In this document: positions 15,001 to 22,849 of the stretch, piece after piece
Layout of the letters: each line of letters begins with the position of its first letter
Numbering within the stretch: the first letter of the stretch is position 1
Source: Pseudomonadota bacterium
Lineage (GTDB): Bacteria; Myxococcota_A; UBA9042; GCA-2863065
DNA length: 56,896 nt
Direction of reading: 5' to 3'
Assembly: GCA_005776725.1 (NCBI GenBank)
Contig: SXOO01000065.1
Span: forward strand, 1-56,896
Translations under genes and position numbers: made by a program
Notes under the pieces: generated by a model
Database searches by the model: none
Seen by the model: the letters and a program-made list of their open reading frames with translations, nothing else
Told to the model about the DNA's origin: nothing

Positions 15001-17637
15001 GTTCTCCACTTTTACGTCCGCATTCAGCATGTCGAAGAAGGGCGCCGCGAAGTCCATGTTGAACACGAACCACCCGAGCTCGTTGCCGGAGTGCTCCAGC
15101 AGCACCGTCTCGTGAAGCGCTACCGGGAAGGGGCGGTCTTCGGCGTCGCTGCCCGGCGACGCGGGCCGCTCGAGGCCGTTGTCGCTGCCGCCAGTAACGC
15201 GCTCGTCGGTCGGGTTGCCCGCCGGGGTCCACTTGGCGGTGACCCCCACGACCTTGTCCAGCGCCGCCAGAGTCACCTCGGAGCCCACCTCGAGATCGCG
15301 GCCGCCCGGATCGCAGAAGTCCTCCATGTCCAACTCCGGGACGAACGCCAGCGTCTGCGGCACCATCGGCGCCTTCCACGCATGGAGGCTCTCCCCGCAG
15401 TTGGTCGAGTCGGGCCCAAGAGAGCTGTCGCACGGGATCACGTGCGCCGGTCCGAGCGCCCCGGTGCACTCGAGCGTCATGGACGTGAAGACCACGTCGA
15501 AGCCGCCGGGCGTGTCCACGGCGACCGCGCCGTCGAGCCACGAGTAGGGGTCCACGCCGTTCAGCACCTGCCGGAACGCGAAGCGGGTGAAGGGGAGGTC
15601 GTAGAGGTAGACCTCGGGCGCAGGCTCGGTGTCCGTATTGAATGCGCCGGTGACCCCCGCGGGGCGCACCACGTAGCGCGTGCCGGCGTTGCCGACCACG
15701 TCGCACGGCGCGCCGTCGCAACCCCCGGGCTCGTTGGGGCCACCGAAGCGGACGCGCGTAGTCGAGCCGGTCTCGTCCGTGCCCACGCCGGTCTTCGGGA
15801 GGCCGGTAGTGGCGTCGGCGTATCGCTCGGGGCCCACGGTGACGCCCGCCGCGAAGTGGTTACCGCGGCGCGCCTCGGAGTCGGGGAGGCTGTAGTGCGC
15901 GGTGGGCACCAGCACACCCGACTTCAGCGTGACGGCGCGGGAGCCGAGGAGGCTCTCGGACGCGCTTCGATCGGTCGCGGACGGCGGGGGGACGCTGCTC
16001 GCGATCACCCCGGGCGGAGGCGCGCCTGGGCGTGGCTTCGCGGTGCCCGGGAGCGTGAAGCCCGGGATGTAGAGGACCCCCTCGCCAGAGCTCCCCTCGC
16101 GCTCGAAGACGCGCACCGCATCGCTGCCCGCGGGCCCCCACACCGGCTCTTGGACGTCCTCGACCGCGACGACGATCCCGCCGTCTGCGCCAACGCCCAT
16201 CTTGCCCGCCGGTTGCACGGTGTTGCCGACGCCCCCCGCGGAGGAGGGGCACGACGGGCAGTCCGGAGACTGCTCGAAGGCGACGGCGAAGTCGGCGGGC
16301 AGTGAGCCGGACTTCAGCGCGCTGCTGTCGAGCACCACCGAGAAGGCCGGCCATGCCGTGCTCACGGCCGGGAAGTGCATCGCTCCGGCGCCGAGGCCGA
16401 AGGTGACCGTGCCGAAGAGCCCGGTCGACTTGAGCAAGAACGTGGGGCGGGCCTGGGCGATCAGGGGCTCACGGCCGTAGCGGAGCTCGTTCGAGGTGGT
16501 GCGCGGCAGGCCCAGCAGCGGAGACCGCGGGTCGTCCGGCAGGAAGCCGACGTTCCCCTGATAGAACGGCCCCGAGTGTTTGCCCCCGACGCCCTTCGTG
16601 CTGGCGCCGAGGCTGGTGACCCGCAGGTAGAACGGGAGCCCGCCACCGTGCAGGAAGCCCCCGGTCAGGGTGCCGACGATGGTGTTGAGGTCATGGCGTT
16701 TCCCGAGCCGAACCGTGCCGAAGGTGACGCTGGAGGACCCGCGCGCCACGGGGCCCGCGAACACGTTGGCCTCGTGGTAGCTCACGCCGGAGGGGAGCGT
16801 GAGGCCGAAGGACACGGGCTTGATCCCCTTCTCGTCGAGCGCCACGTCCAGCGTGACCTGGACCCCGGTGAACGTGGTGGCGATCGTAGGCACGGTCACG
16901 GACCCGGTGGCGCTGACCGTGAGGCCGGACGCGGCAGAGGCGCTGAGCTGGGACACCGTGAGGTCCGGCGCCTCGAGCGCGATCGGCGTGAACGCCCCCC
17001 CGGGGGCCCAGGTGAGCGCCGCGTCAGACGACAGGACCAGCGCTCCCACTGAGCAACAGCCGGGTGACACGGCTTCTACGGCGCCTTCCGTGAGCGTGGT
17101 GGAGACGCCGCCGAAGCGCACGACGCCCGTGAGCGGCGTGAGGAAGAAGCCATTGAAGATAATCCCGGGTGCGCCCGTGTTGTCGAGCTCGCTGGTCTCC
17201 AGGACGGTGTGGTTCGCGTCCACCTCTACGGCCAAGCGGAGCTTGCGGCCCAGGGAGTATTGCTCTGCGAGCCACAGCTCGACGTCCTCGCTCGTGTCCG
17301 GCGCGGTGCCGGTGAGCGAGACCTGGCGGTCGAAGGTCTCCGTGGAAGTGACGATCCAGCTGTCGACCGTGATCTCGTCCTCCTTCAACGTGGACCAAGT
17401 GAGCCCGAACCCGCCCGCGGACGACGCGGAGACGGTCCAGGCTTCGAGCCGGATCTTCGCGGTGTTTGCGGCCAAGCCGGTGACGGTGATCGGGACCGTG
17501 CAGTCGACTGTGACCTCGGTGCCGGGGCGATACCCCACGAAGGTGGGGTCGGCGCACGAGAAGCCGCTGACAGACACGTTGTCGATCAATGGCAGGGGGC
17601 CCACGGTCGCGAGCAGAAAATAGGGCGCGATGAACAT
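12061..17637 (-). CDS. Giant exported protein with CARDB-like N-terminus and long helical central region
   Basis: This 1858-residue protein is the first gene of the three-gene unit. The N-terminus is short and hydrophobic (MFIAPYFLLATVGPLPL), a weak signal peptide. Residues about 18-180 contain a CARDB-like beta-sandwich pattern ending in V-L-E-T-S-E-L-D-N-T. Beta-rich sequence continues to about residue 1000. Residues about 1010-1560 change character completely to long Leu/Ala/Asp/Val-rich stretches with few aromatics and few cysteines, predicted by eye to be nearly all alpha-helical and possibly coiled-coil. The C-terminal 300 residues are Gly/aromatic and beta-rich again. Helical rods of this length are uncommon in exported bacterial proteins. 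The start is the only in-frame ATG near the upstream boundary and lacks a clear ribosome-binding site. Function unknown. Confidence 0.85.
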   Translation of the reverse strand: MFIAPYFLLATVGPLPLIDNVSVSGFSCADPTFVGYRPGTEVTVDCTVPITVTGLAANTAKIRLEAWTVSASSAGGFGLTWSTLKEDEITVDSWIVTSTETFDRQVSLTGTAPDTSEDVELWLAEQYSLGRKLRLAVEVDANHTVLETSELDNTGAPGIIFNGFFLTPLTGVVRFGGVSTTLTEGAVEAVSPGCCSVGALVLSSDAALTWAPGGAFTPIALEAPDLTVSQLSASAASGLTVSATGSVTVPTIATTFTGVQVTLDVALDEKGIKPVSFGLTLPSGVSYHEANVFAGPVARGSSSVTFGTVRLGKRHDLNTIVGTLTGGFLHGGGLPFYLRVTSLGASTKGVGGKHSGPFYQGNVGFLPDDPRSPLLGLPRTTSNELRYGREPLIAQARPTFLLKSTGLFGTVTFGLGAGAMHFPAVSTAWPAFSVVLDSSALKSGSLPADFAVAFEQSPDCPSCPSSAGGVGNTVQPAGKMGVGADGGIVVAVEDVQEPVWGPAGSDAVRVFEREGSSGEGVLYIPGFTLPGTAKPRPGAPPPGVIASSVPPPSATDRSASESLLGSRAVTLKSGVLVPTAHYSLPDSEARRGNHFAAGVTVGPERYADATTGLPKTGVGTDETGSTTRVRFGGPNEPGGCDGAPCDVVGNAGTRYVVRPAGVTGAFNTDTEPAPEVYLYDLPFTRFAFRQVLNGVDPYSWLDGAVAVDTPGGFDVVFTSMTLECTGALGPAHVIPCDSSLGPDSTNCGESLHAWKAPMVPQTLAFVPELDMEDFCDPGGRDLEVGSEVTLAALDKVVGVTAKWTPAGNPTDERVTGGSDNGLERPASPGSDAEDRPFPVALHETVLLEHSGNELGWFVFNMDFAAPFFDMLNADVKVENATESTAAPTVVRQSDGSGSPNKAIDWKNEDPCTLENLGDCAPRAHYTWGGTGFEIDLPVWFDVDEAGERMPRFGGVMLEHSLVVAQVNAGVEYLTPENTRVVFGASADFETLALEDVILAIDVNDVLSVLGVDDLVASLGIPDIGGKGPFEAMIGAVQAEFAELLTLTGDAIIARLREEVELAFDVAIDAVVVSFPTLLDDTVAVVLEVKALPAVLANALVLSLDELLAEALVPFTAALDAELSELLSLFVELSAGAEVAPCDALPDQCIRAREILAAVDDALADAIEALNALADPLVDTDGVDLALNSLDGVIGDAQATVTAGLDLCTTLEVDVLGSGLATFKSPSLTVNPLLILLAATAAPQVQSVLDELKVLEFVENANRLASILPLPIEVDEIESDLVDRALDLLNEANLVIPSFEAELKIQDYSTALTGAVSLVGEVQAGLTGVETELDAVAAEVKPILLTLEEDVADLVHLLEDVRTFIAEVDAMVACAQDPVCGGGVFYGKLEVDIIAALDAQLSAATDGALAVFISLAGDNLVLSLPSVLREPIDVALADVAAEVELALPSLELLPALSTGADLRLALVDLLMASPAVEFLTLSFQNHFDLLTEDVSILVDDLFGHVDDLIADLNASLNNAAADALAKANAAIDELMPELPIQAAQIDGYAQIAGDALERLHVGAEFTMTGSEEDDTRVFGAALDVTSWATNGKGDACAPTDASSMLDAVISAQNLPLKVGPGELTIEDLHLGFTLQGNGSGPPSLIGLFGGITTDGALEFNDFSIYDIAFEAGVGSQETYVGASAGASFSSMAINVSFLVGRTCNDDVLTSLDPQAAEFITLPGGVFNGVYVRGGASIPIIDLGCPLNLGLSADVGSWLLGGPPLTLGGLVGGGGYGKIGCIGALRGQATAFAELSGNVIKFRGEGWGAAGVGLKCDPETWSTLQKSRDDKSCGTGDASLSLTFQNGKWTVPSPKVSAVH

Positions 17638-17811
17638 GGTGTGTCACGTAGCAACCCCCGGGCCACAAGGGAAGCGCTGGTTTGAGCGGCCTCGTCGTCG
17701 CGGCGCCTGTATCGACCGGTTTCCACCCCGGGAAATCACTGTCGCCGCGCGGAGACGCCGGCGCGTGGTCGACACCTTGCGTTCGCCGGCGGCCCGGGTG
17801 AGGCTCGCGGC

Positions 17812-19173
17812 ATGTCCTCACCGGAACGCGCGATTCGCCTCGTCACCGAGATCCCAGGGCCCAAGAGCCGAGCGCTGGTCGCTCGCCGTGACGCCGCGGT
17901 GCCGCGGGGGGCCGCGAGGCTCACGCCGATCGCGATCGAGCGCGCCCACGGCGCCTTGGTCACGGATCTCGACGGAAACCAGCTCCTCGACTTCGCGGGC
18001 GGCATCGGGACGCTGGCTGTGGGGCACACCCCGAAGGCCGTCGTCGACGCGCTACACGAGCAGGCCGAGCGCATCCTCCACATGTGCTCGATCGTGGCCA
18101 CGCTGGAGCCGGTCGTGGCGCTCTGCGAGCGGCTCAACGCATTGGCACCCGGCGACTTCGAGAAACGCACGCTCCTCATGAACAGCGGCGCCGAGGCCGT
18201 CGAGGCCGCCGTCCACATCGCCCGCGCGTCCACCGGGCGGCAGGGCGTGGTGGTCTTCGAGGGCGCCTACCACGGGCGCACCAACCTCACCCTCGCCATG
18301 ACCTCCAAGTTCAACCTGTTCAAGAAGGGCTACGGTCCCTTCGCGCCCGAGGTGTATCGGTTCCCTTTCATAAGTGCCTACCGTCGGCCGGCCGGGATGA
18401 CCGAGGACGAGTGGGTCGCGTGGCAGGTGGCGTCGCTCGACCACTCGTTCACCGCCACGGTCGACCCGTCCCACGTGGCCGCGGTAGTGATCGAGCCGGT
18501 GCTGGGCGAGGGCGGCTTCATCCCCGTGCCCGCGCCGTTCCTCCGCCGCCTTCGTGAGCTGTGCGACCTCCACGGCATGCTGCTCGTCTTCGACGAGGTG
18601 CAGTCCGGCATGGGCCGCACGGGGCGCCTCTGGGCGTGCGAGCACGCCGGCGTGGTCCCCGACCTCGTCGTCACGGCCAAGTCGCTGGGCGGCGGCATGC
18701 CGGTGTCCGCGGTGGTGGGGCGCGCCTCGGTCATGGACGGACCACACCCCGGCGGGCTCGGCGGCACCTACTCCGGCAACCCCATGGCCTGTGTGGCTGC
18801 GTTGGCCGCGCTGGACCAGCTTGCGTCGCCGCAGTTCCTGGCGCGCGCGACGGCGTTGGGCGAGCGGCTCCGCGATGGCCTCCTGCGGCTCCAGGCGGAG
18901 CACCCCCGGCTCATCGGGGACGTTCGCGGTCTCGGCCCCATGCTGGCGATGGAGTTGGTCCAGGACCCGGCCACACGCGCGCCCTGGATGCAGGCCACGC
19001 AGGGGATCAATGCGGCGACGCTGGCCCGAGGCCTGATCACGATCCGTGCGGGCCTCTACTCCAACTGTGTGCGTTTCCTCCCGCCGCTCACGATCACGGA
19101 CGCGGAGCTCGACGAGGGGCTCGAGGTGCTCTCCGACGCCGTGGGCGCGGTCGTTCGGGAGCTGAGCGCTTGA
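17812..19173 (+). CDS. Class III PLP-dependent aminotransferase, GABA transaminase-like
   Basis: This 453-residue fold-type I aminotransferase shows the acceptor-site segment SGAEAVEAA at 125-133, the F-E-G-A-Y-H-G-R-T motif at 149-157, the cofactor-binding DEVQSGMGRTG at 261-271, and the Schiff-base lysine in TAKSLGGG (Lys290). The G-G-x-L-G-G-T-Y-S-G-N-P motif that follows is typical of bacterial 4-aminobutyrate aminotransferases. The expected reaction is transfer of the terminal amino group of GABA or a related omega-amino acid to 2-oxoglutarate, giving succinate semialdehyde and glutamate in the cytoplasm. GAGG lies nine bases before the ATG. The next gene starts one base after the stop, so the two are cotranscribed. 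An aldehyde dehydrogenase that could oxidise the semialdehyde is encoded convergently. Ornithine or other omega-amino acid substrates cannot be excluded. Confidence 0.88.
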   Translation: MSSPERAIRLVTEIPGPKSRALVARRDAAVPRGAARLTPIAIERAHGALVTDLDGNQLLDFAGGIGTLAVGHTPKAVVDALHEQAERILHMCSIVATLEPVVALCERLNALAPGDFEKRTLLMNSGAEAVEAAVHIARASTGRQGVVVFEGAYHGRTNLTLAMTSKFNLFKKGYGPFAPEVYRFPFISAYRRPAGMTEDEWVAWQVASLDHSFTATVDPSHVAAVVIEPVLGEGGFIPVPAPFLRRLRELCDLHGMLLVFDEVQSGMGRTGRLWACEHAGVVPDLVVTAKSLGGGMPVSAVVGRASVMDGPHPGGLGGTYSGNPMACVAALAALDQLASPQFLARATALGERLRDGLLRLQAEHPRLIGDVRGLGPMLAMELVQDPATRAPWMQATQGINAATLARGLITIRAGLYSNCVRFLPPLTITDAELDEGLEVLSDAVGAVVRELSA

Positions 19174-19174
19174 C

Positions 19175-20032
19175 GTGCTCCCCACGCTCGAAGAGCTGAC
19201 GCGGGCGCCCGAGGTCGACGAGGCCTATCGCTGCCTCGACGCCTGGTTCGGCGTGCGTGGCGAGCTGGAGCGGCGCAGCGTCATCGACGGCTGGCTCGCG
19301 CACCCGGAGGGGCAGTCGGCCGAGGGGATTCGGGTGCGCTACCACCTCCTCGCCGCGCGCGCGCCGGACGGGAGCCTGGCCGCGGTCCGCGATTGTCACA
19401 CCACCTTCGACCCGGCCTCCGGGGTCTGCGTGGCGTATCTCGCCCACGTCTTCGTGGCGCCGGCCTACCGCAGGACGGGCCTGGCCCAGCGCCTCCGCGA
19501 GGTCCCGACCGAGCTGGCCCGGCGCGACCTCGAGGCCTGGGGCGTGGGCGCGCGAGAGCTGCTGCTGGCCGCGGAGCAGGAGCCAATTCGGCTGGATAGG
19601 GACGACACCCTCACGCGGCTCGTGGCGTATGGCCGAGCGGGGTTCTCCGCGATCGACCCCGACGCGCTGCCGTACCTGCAGCCCGACTTCAGCGACCTCG
19701 AGGCGAGCGGGCTCCCCGCGCGGCCCCTGCCGCTGCTGGCCGTGCTTCGTCGCGAGGGACACCCTTCGGAGCACACGTTGCCTGCGGGGCTGGCGGAGGC
19801 GTTCGTGCGCAACCTCTACGCCGTCTTCTCCACGCACTGCCGCGCGACGGACCTCGAGGCAGCTCGCCGCTTCATGCTCGACCGGCTGGCACAGCGCAGC
19901 CCCGGCGGCGGCATACGGCTGCTCTCGTTGCCGCGTTCGCTCGAGGACTCAGCCGCGATAGAGCCCCTCCTAGAGGCCCGCGTCCTGGCCTCGGGCCTCG
20001 GGAGCCCAGCCGCACCCTCGCCGCGGTCCTAG
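19175..20032 (+). CDS. GNAT family N-acetyltransferase
   Basis: This 285-residue protein contains a GNAT acetyl-CoA-binding motif in HVFVAPAYRRTGLAQRL (about 92-108, R-R-T-G-x-A), followed by the expected helix and downstream strands. The N-terminal 60 residues and the C-terminal 100 residues lie outside the standard fold and I do not recognise them. It would transfer an acyl group from acyl-CoA to an amine. It begins with GTG one base after the aminotransferase stop, so it is probably cotranslated with it and may act on a substrate or product of the same pathway. Its TAG stop shares the palindromic CTAG (20029-20032) with the stop of the convergent aldehyde dehydrogenase gene. Confidence 0.82.
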   Translation: MLPTLEELTRAPEVDEAYRCLDAWFGVRGELERRSVIDGWLAHPEGQSAEGIRVRYHLLAARAPDGSLAAVRDCHTTFDPASGVCVAYLAHVFVAPAYRRTGLAQRLREVPTELARRDLEAWGVGARELLLAAEQEPIRLDRDDTLTRLVAYGRAGFSAIDPDALPYLQPDFSDLEASGLPARPLPLLAVLRREGHPSEHTLPAGLAEAFVRNLYAVFSTHCRATDLEAARRFMLDRLAQRSPGGGIRLLSLPRSLEDSAAIEPLLEARVLASGLGSPAAPSPRS

Positions 20033-21402
20033 CTTGCGTTGAGGACGAGCAGCCGCTCCTCGGCCAGCTCTCGCATGGCCGCGGCCACGCCTTCGCGGCC
20101 CATCCCGCTGTCCTTGGTGCCGCCGTAGGGCATGGAGTCCACTCGGAACGTGGGCACGTCCCCCACGATCACGCCGCCCACCTCCAGGCGCGAGAACGCC
20201 TTGAGCGCCCGGCCGAGGTCGCGGGTGAACACGCCGGCCTGAAGCCCGAAGCGGGTGTCGTTGGCGCGGGTGAGGGCGTCGTCCCACCCGTCCGCGCGCT
20301 CGACGCAGAGCACGGGGCCGAAGACCTCGTCTCGGAACAAGCGGGTGTCACGCGGCACGCCGCTCATGACCGCCGGGGTCACCACCGCCCCGTGGCGCTC
20401 GCCCCCGCAGTGCAGCGTGGCGCCGCCAGCGACGGCCTCGTCGATCCACTCGAGCACACGTGCTGCGTGGCCCTCGTCGATGAGCGGTCCCACCACGGTC
20501 GCCGGATCCATCGGATCTCCGCAGGGCACCGCCCGCGCGGCGGCGATCACCGCGGCCAGCGTGGCCTCGTAGACCTCGCTCGTGGCGATGAGCCGCTGCA
20601 CCTTGATGCAGATCTGGCCGCCCTGGGCGAAGGCCCCGGTGACGATCGGGGGGATCGCGGCCGCGAGATCGGCGGTCTCGTCGATGAGGCACGCGGCGTT
20701 GCCTCCCAGCTCGAGGAGCACCGCCTTCCGTCCCGCGATCGACTTCAGATACCAGCCCACCCGGTCCGACCCGGTGAACGAGAGCACCTTGAGCCGGTCG
20801 TCCCGGACCAGTCGCTCGGCCACGTCGGGCGGGCAGTGCACCACCTCGAGCGCGCCGTCTGGCAGCCCGGCCTCGCGGAGCAGCTCGGCGAGCGCGAACG
20901 CCGAGAGCGGGCTCTGCGGGGCCGCCTTCAACACCATCGTGGTGCCTACGGCGATCGCCGGCGCCACCTTGTGCGCCACGAGGTTGAGGGGGAAGTTGAA
21001 GGGCGCGAGGCCCGCGATGGGGCCTTTCGGGACCCAGCGGGTCACGGCCAGGCGCCCGTTCCCCCGGGGATCCGTGTCCATGGGGATCTCGCCGCCTGCC
21101 AGGCGCAGGGCCTCGTGGGCGCCGAGGCGCAGGGTGAGCGCAGTGCGCGTGACCTCAGCGCGGGCGAAGCGGAGCGGCTTGCCGCTCTCCCGGACGACCT
21201 GCGTAGCCAGCGCCTCCGCCCGGTCCTCGACCAGCGCGGCGGCTCGCGACAAGATCTGCGAGCGCGCGTGGCGGGGCAGCTCGCGCATCACCTCGAAGGC
21301 GCGCGTGGCCCGGGAGATTGCCAGCTCCAGCGCTTCAGGGTCGGTCAGGGGCACCTCGCCCACGACGGCTCCGTCCCAGGGGCTCCGGATGGCTACTCTC
21401 AT
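20029..21402 (-). CDS. NAD(P)-dependent aldehyde dehydrogenase family protein
   Basis: This 457-residue enzyme is a full-length ALDH superfamily member. Visible landmarks are Asn136 in PFNFPLN, Lys159 in the cofactor-binding VLKAAPQSPLSA segment, FTGSDRVG (209-216), the general base Glu231 in LELGGNA and the catalytic cysteine in GQICIKVQR (Cys265). The N-terminus is shorter than in typical 480-500-residue family members. Oxidation of an aldehyde to a carboxylate is expected; between two aminotransferase loci, succinate semialdehyde or a related amino-aldehyde is a reasonable substrate, but this is inferred from neighbours only. A strong ribosome-binding site AAGGAG (complement of 21411-21416) lies eight bases before the ATG. 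The gene is transcribed alone on the minus strand and meets the GNAT gene tail to tail. Confidence 0.9.
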   Translation of the reverse strand: MRVAIRSPWDGAVVGEVPLTDPEALELAISRATRAFEVMRELPRHARSQILSRAAALVEDRAEALATQVVRESGKPLRFARAEVTRTALTLRLGAHEALRLAGGEIPMDTDPRGNGRLAVTRWVPKGPIAGLAPFNFPLNLVAHKVAPAIAVGTTMVLKAAPQSPLSAFALAELLREAGLPDGALEVVHCPPDVAERLVRDDRLKVLSFTGSDRVGWYLKSIAGRKAVLLELGGNAACLIDETADLAAAIPPIVTGAFAQGGQICIKVQRLIATSEVYEATLAAVIAAARAVPCGDPMDPATVVGPLIDEGHAARVLEWIDEAVAGGATLHCGGERHGAVVTPAVMSGVPRDTRLFRDEVFGPVLCVERADGWDDALTRANDTRFGLQAGVFTRDLGRALKAFSRLEVGGVIVGDVPTFRVDSMPYGGTKDSGMGREGVAAAMRELAEERLLVLNAS

Positions 21403-21795
21403 GCGGTTCTCTCCTTGGGGGCATCACGTGGTCGCGGCGTGAGCGGGCGGTGGCGCGACCGCCGGCGATGGACAGAGCACGGCGGCGAACGTGGAATCTA
21501 CCCGTCCTCGAGGGGGCTGTCCCCTTCGTGTCACACAGCGTTGGCGAGCTGTCCAACCCGCGTGGGTCGCCCCACCGCGACCTCCTGGCTCGCCAGGGCG
21601 GTGTCTGAGCCAAAGCGACAACAGCGACCCGTTAAGTCCTCGTCGGGGTGGCCCGTTGCACTGAGTCTGCCCCGTGCGAGGTGCCCGATCGCTACCGACC
21701 CCCGATGGACCGACCCCCTGCAGAGCTCCGCGCGATGGCTAGGCGCCGGCGCCGAGCCCGCCCCAAGGGTCCGCATCGCGCCCTTCGCCGAGTTC
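21403..21795 (+). other. Divergent intergenic region with several short inverted repeats
   Basis: These 393 bases separate the divergently transcribed aldehyde dehydrogenase and acyltransferase genes and should hold both promoters. I found no convincing gene. Three short perfect inverted repeats stand out: GGCGGT/ACCGCC at 21446-21463, AGGGG/CCCCT at 21511-21525 and GTTGG/CCAAC at 21540-21557. Reading frames continue through the region because stop codons are rare at this base composition, but they lack start signals. The acyltransferase frame is open upstream of its chosen ATG, so a longer product starting from a non-standard codon is not excluded. Confidence 0.5.
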
Positions 21796-22848
21796 ATGGA
21801 GCTGGGCGAAGCGCACTGGGACCAGCTCGCGGAGACGGCCCTGGCGCCGAGCCCGTTCTCGACGTGGGCGTTCACACGGGCCTGGTGGGATGCCGCCGAC
21901 AGCGAGCATCGCAACGGCACGTTGATGGTGTCGGACGGCCACGCGCTCTTGCCCGTTCGCTTGGTTGGGCGCCGCCTAACCTTCGCGACGTCCCTGGTGG
22001 GATGCCCGGATCACCTCGACCTCATCGGCCGGCCGGTGGCCCCCGCGCCGGAGTGGGCCGCTGCGCTCCAGGCGCTCGCCTGGGACGAGGTCGCCTTCGA
22101 AGGCTGCGCCGCTGAGGGCTTCGTGGTGCGAGAGCTCGCCGCGGCCCTGTGCGCGGTAGGGGCCAGCGTGTACGTGCAGCCGATGGAGGTGGCGCCGGCG
22201 ATGGCGCTCCCGCCCACGTGGGACGCCTTGCTCTCGGGCCTCCCCACGGAGCGGCGCCTATGGCTGGGTCAAAAGGAGCGCAAGGCCGCTCGGGCTGGCC
22301 TGGTCTTTGTGGACCATGCCGCCCACGACCTGGACGCCGGCATCGAGGCGCTGCTCGAGACCCACGCCTCCCGCTGGGGGCACGCCGGGGCGCTCGTGGA
22401 CCCTCAGCTCGAGGGGCTCCTTCGCCGCTGGCTGAAGCTGGACCCGGCGCGCCGGATCCTGTCTTCCGCGTGGATCGGTCGGCGCCCCGTCGGTGCATGG
22501 GTGGGGACGCGTTTCGGCGGGACGACGTACTTCTATCAGAGCGGCCGAGTCGTCGATCCCCACGGGAGCCCCCCCAGCGTGGGGCCGCTCAGCGTGGGCG
22601 CCCTCCTGATGGCTCGCCAGCTGCGGTTCGCGATCGAAGCGGGGTGCCAGCGCTTCGACTTCCTTCGAGGCGCCGAGGCGTACAAGTCGTCGTGGGGCGC
22701 CCGTCCGGTGCCGCTCTACGGGGTCGCGGCCTACCGGCGTTCGCTGAGAGGGCGGCTGCTCGAGGCGGGGAGGACAGTCATGGCCGGTGTCACCGCGCTC
22801 AAAGAGCGACACGCCGCGAGGATGACGGCGCTGTCCCACGAGAGCTGA
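21796..22848 (+). CDS. FemAB/CelD-like acyltransferase (GNAT fold), first of two adjacent paralogues
   Basis: From the ATG at 21796 the product is 350 residues. The N-terminus W-D-Q-L-A-x8-P-F-S-T-W-A-F-T-R-A-W-W matches the start of CelD/BcsL-type double-GNAT acyltransferases. The C-terminal half has the family signature of a chain that builds toward F-D-F-L-R-G-A-E-A-Y-K-S-S-W-G (about 290-304), in which the lysine and tryptophan are typically conserved. Such enzymes transfer acyl or aminoacyl groups to amino groups and occur in polysaccharide, peptidoglycan and exosortase-linked loci. The next gene starts one base after its stop. I found no in-frame ATG, GTG or TTG close upstream of 21796, although about 12 upstream residues (RIAPFAEF) look family-like, so a rare start codon is possible. 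Confidence 0.78.
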   Translation: MELGEAHWDQLAETALAPSPFSTWAFTRAWWDAADSEHRNGTLMVSDGHALLPVRLVGRRLTFATSLVGCPDHLDLIGRPVAPAPEWAAALQALAWDEVAFEGCAAEGFVVRELAAALCAVGASVYVQPMEVAPAMALPPTWDALLSGLPTERRLWLGQKERKAARAGLVFVDHAAHDLDAGIEALLETHASRWGHAGALVDPQLEGLLRRWLKLDPARRILSSAWIGRRPVGAWVGTRFGGTTYFYQSGRVVDPHGSPPSVGPLSVGALLMARQLRFAIEAGCQRFDFLRGAEAYKSSWGARPVPLYGVAAYRRSLRGRLLEAGRTVMAGVTALKERHAARMTALSHES

Positions 22849-22849
22849 G

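Noticed and set aside
20392..21795. Extension of the first FemAB-like protein over the aldehyde dehydrogenase gene.
   Set aside because: The extra 468 codons are antisense to an intact aldehyde dehydrogenase with all catalytic motifs and have no family resemblance.
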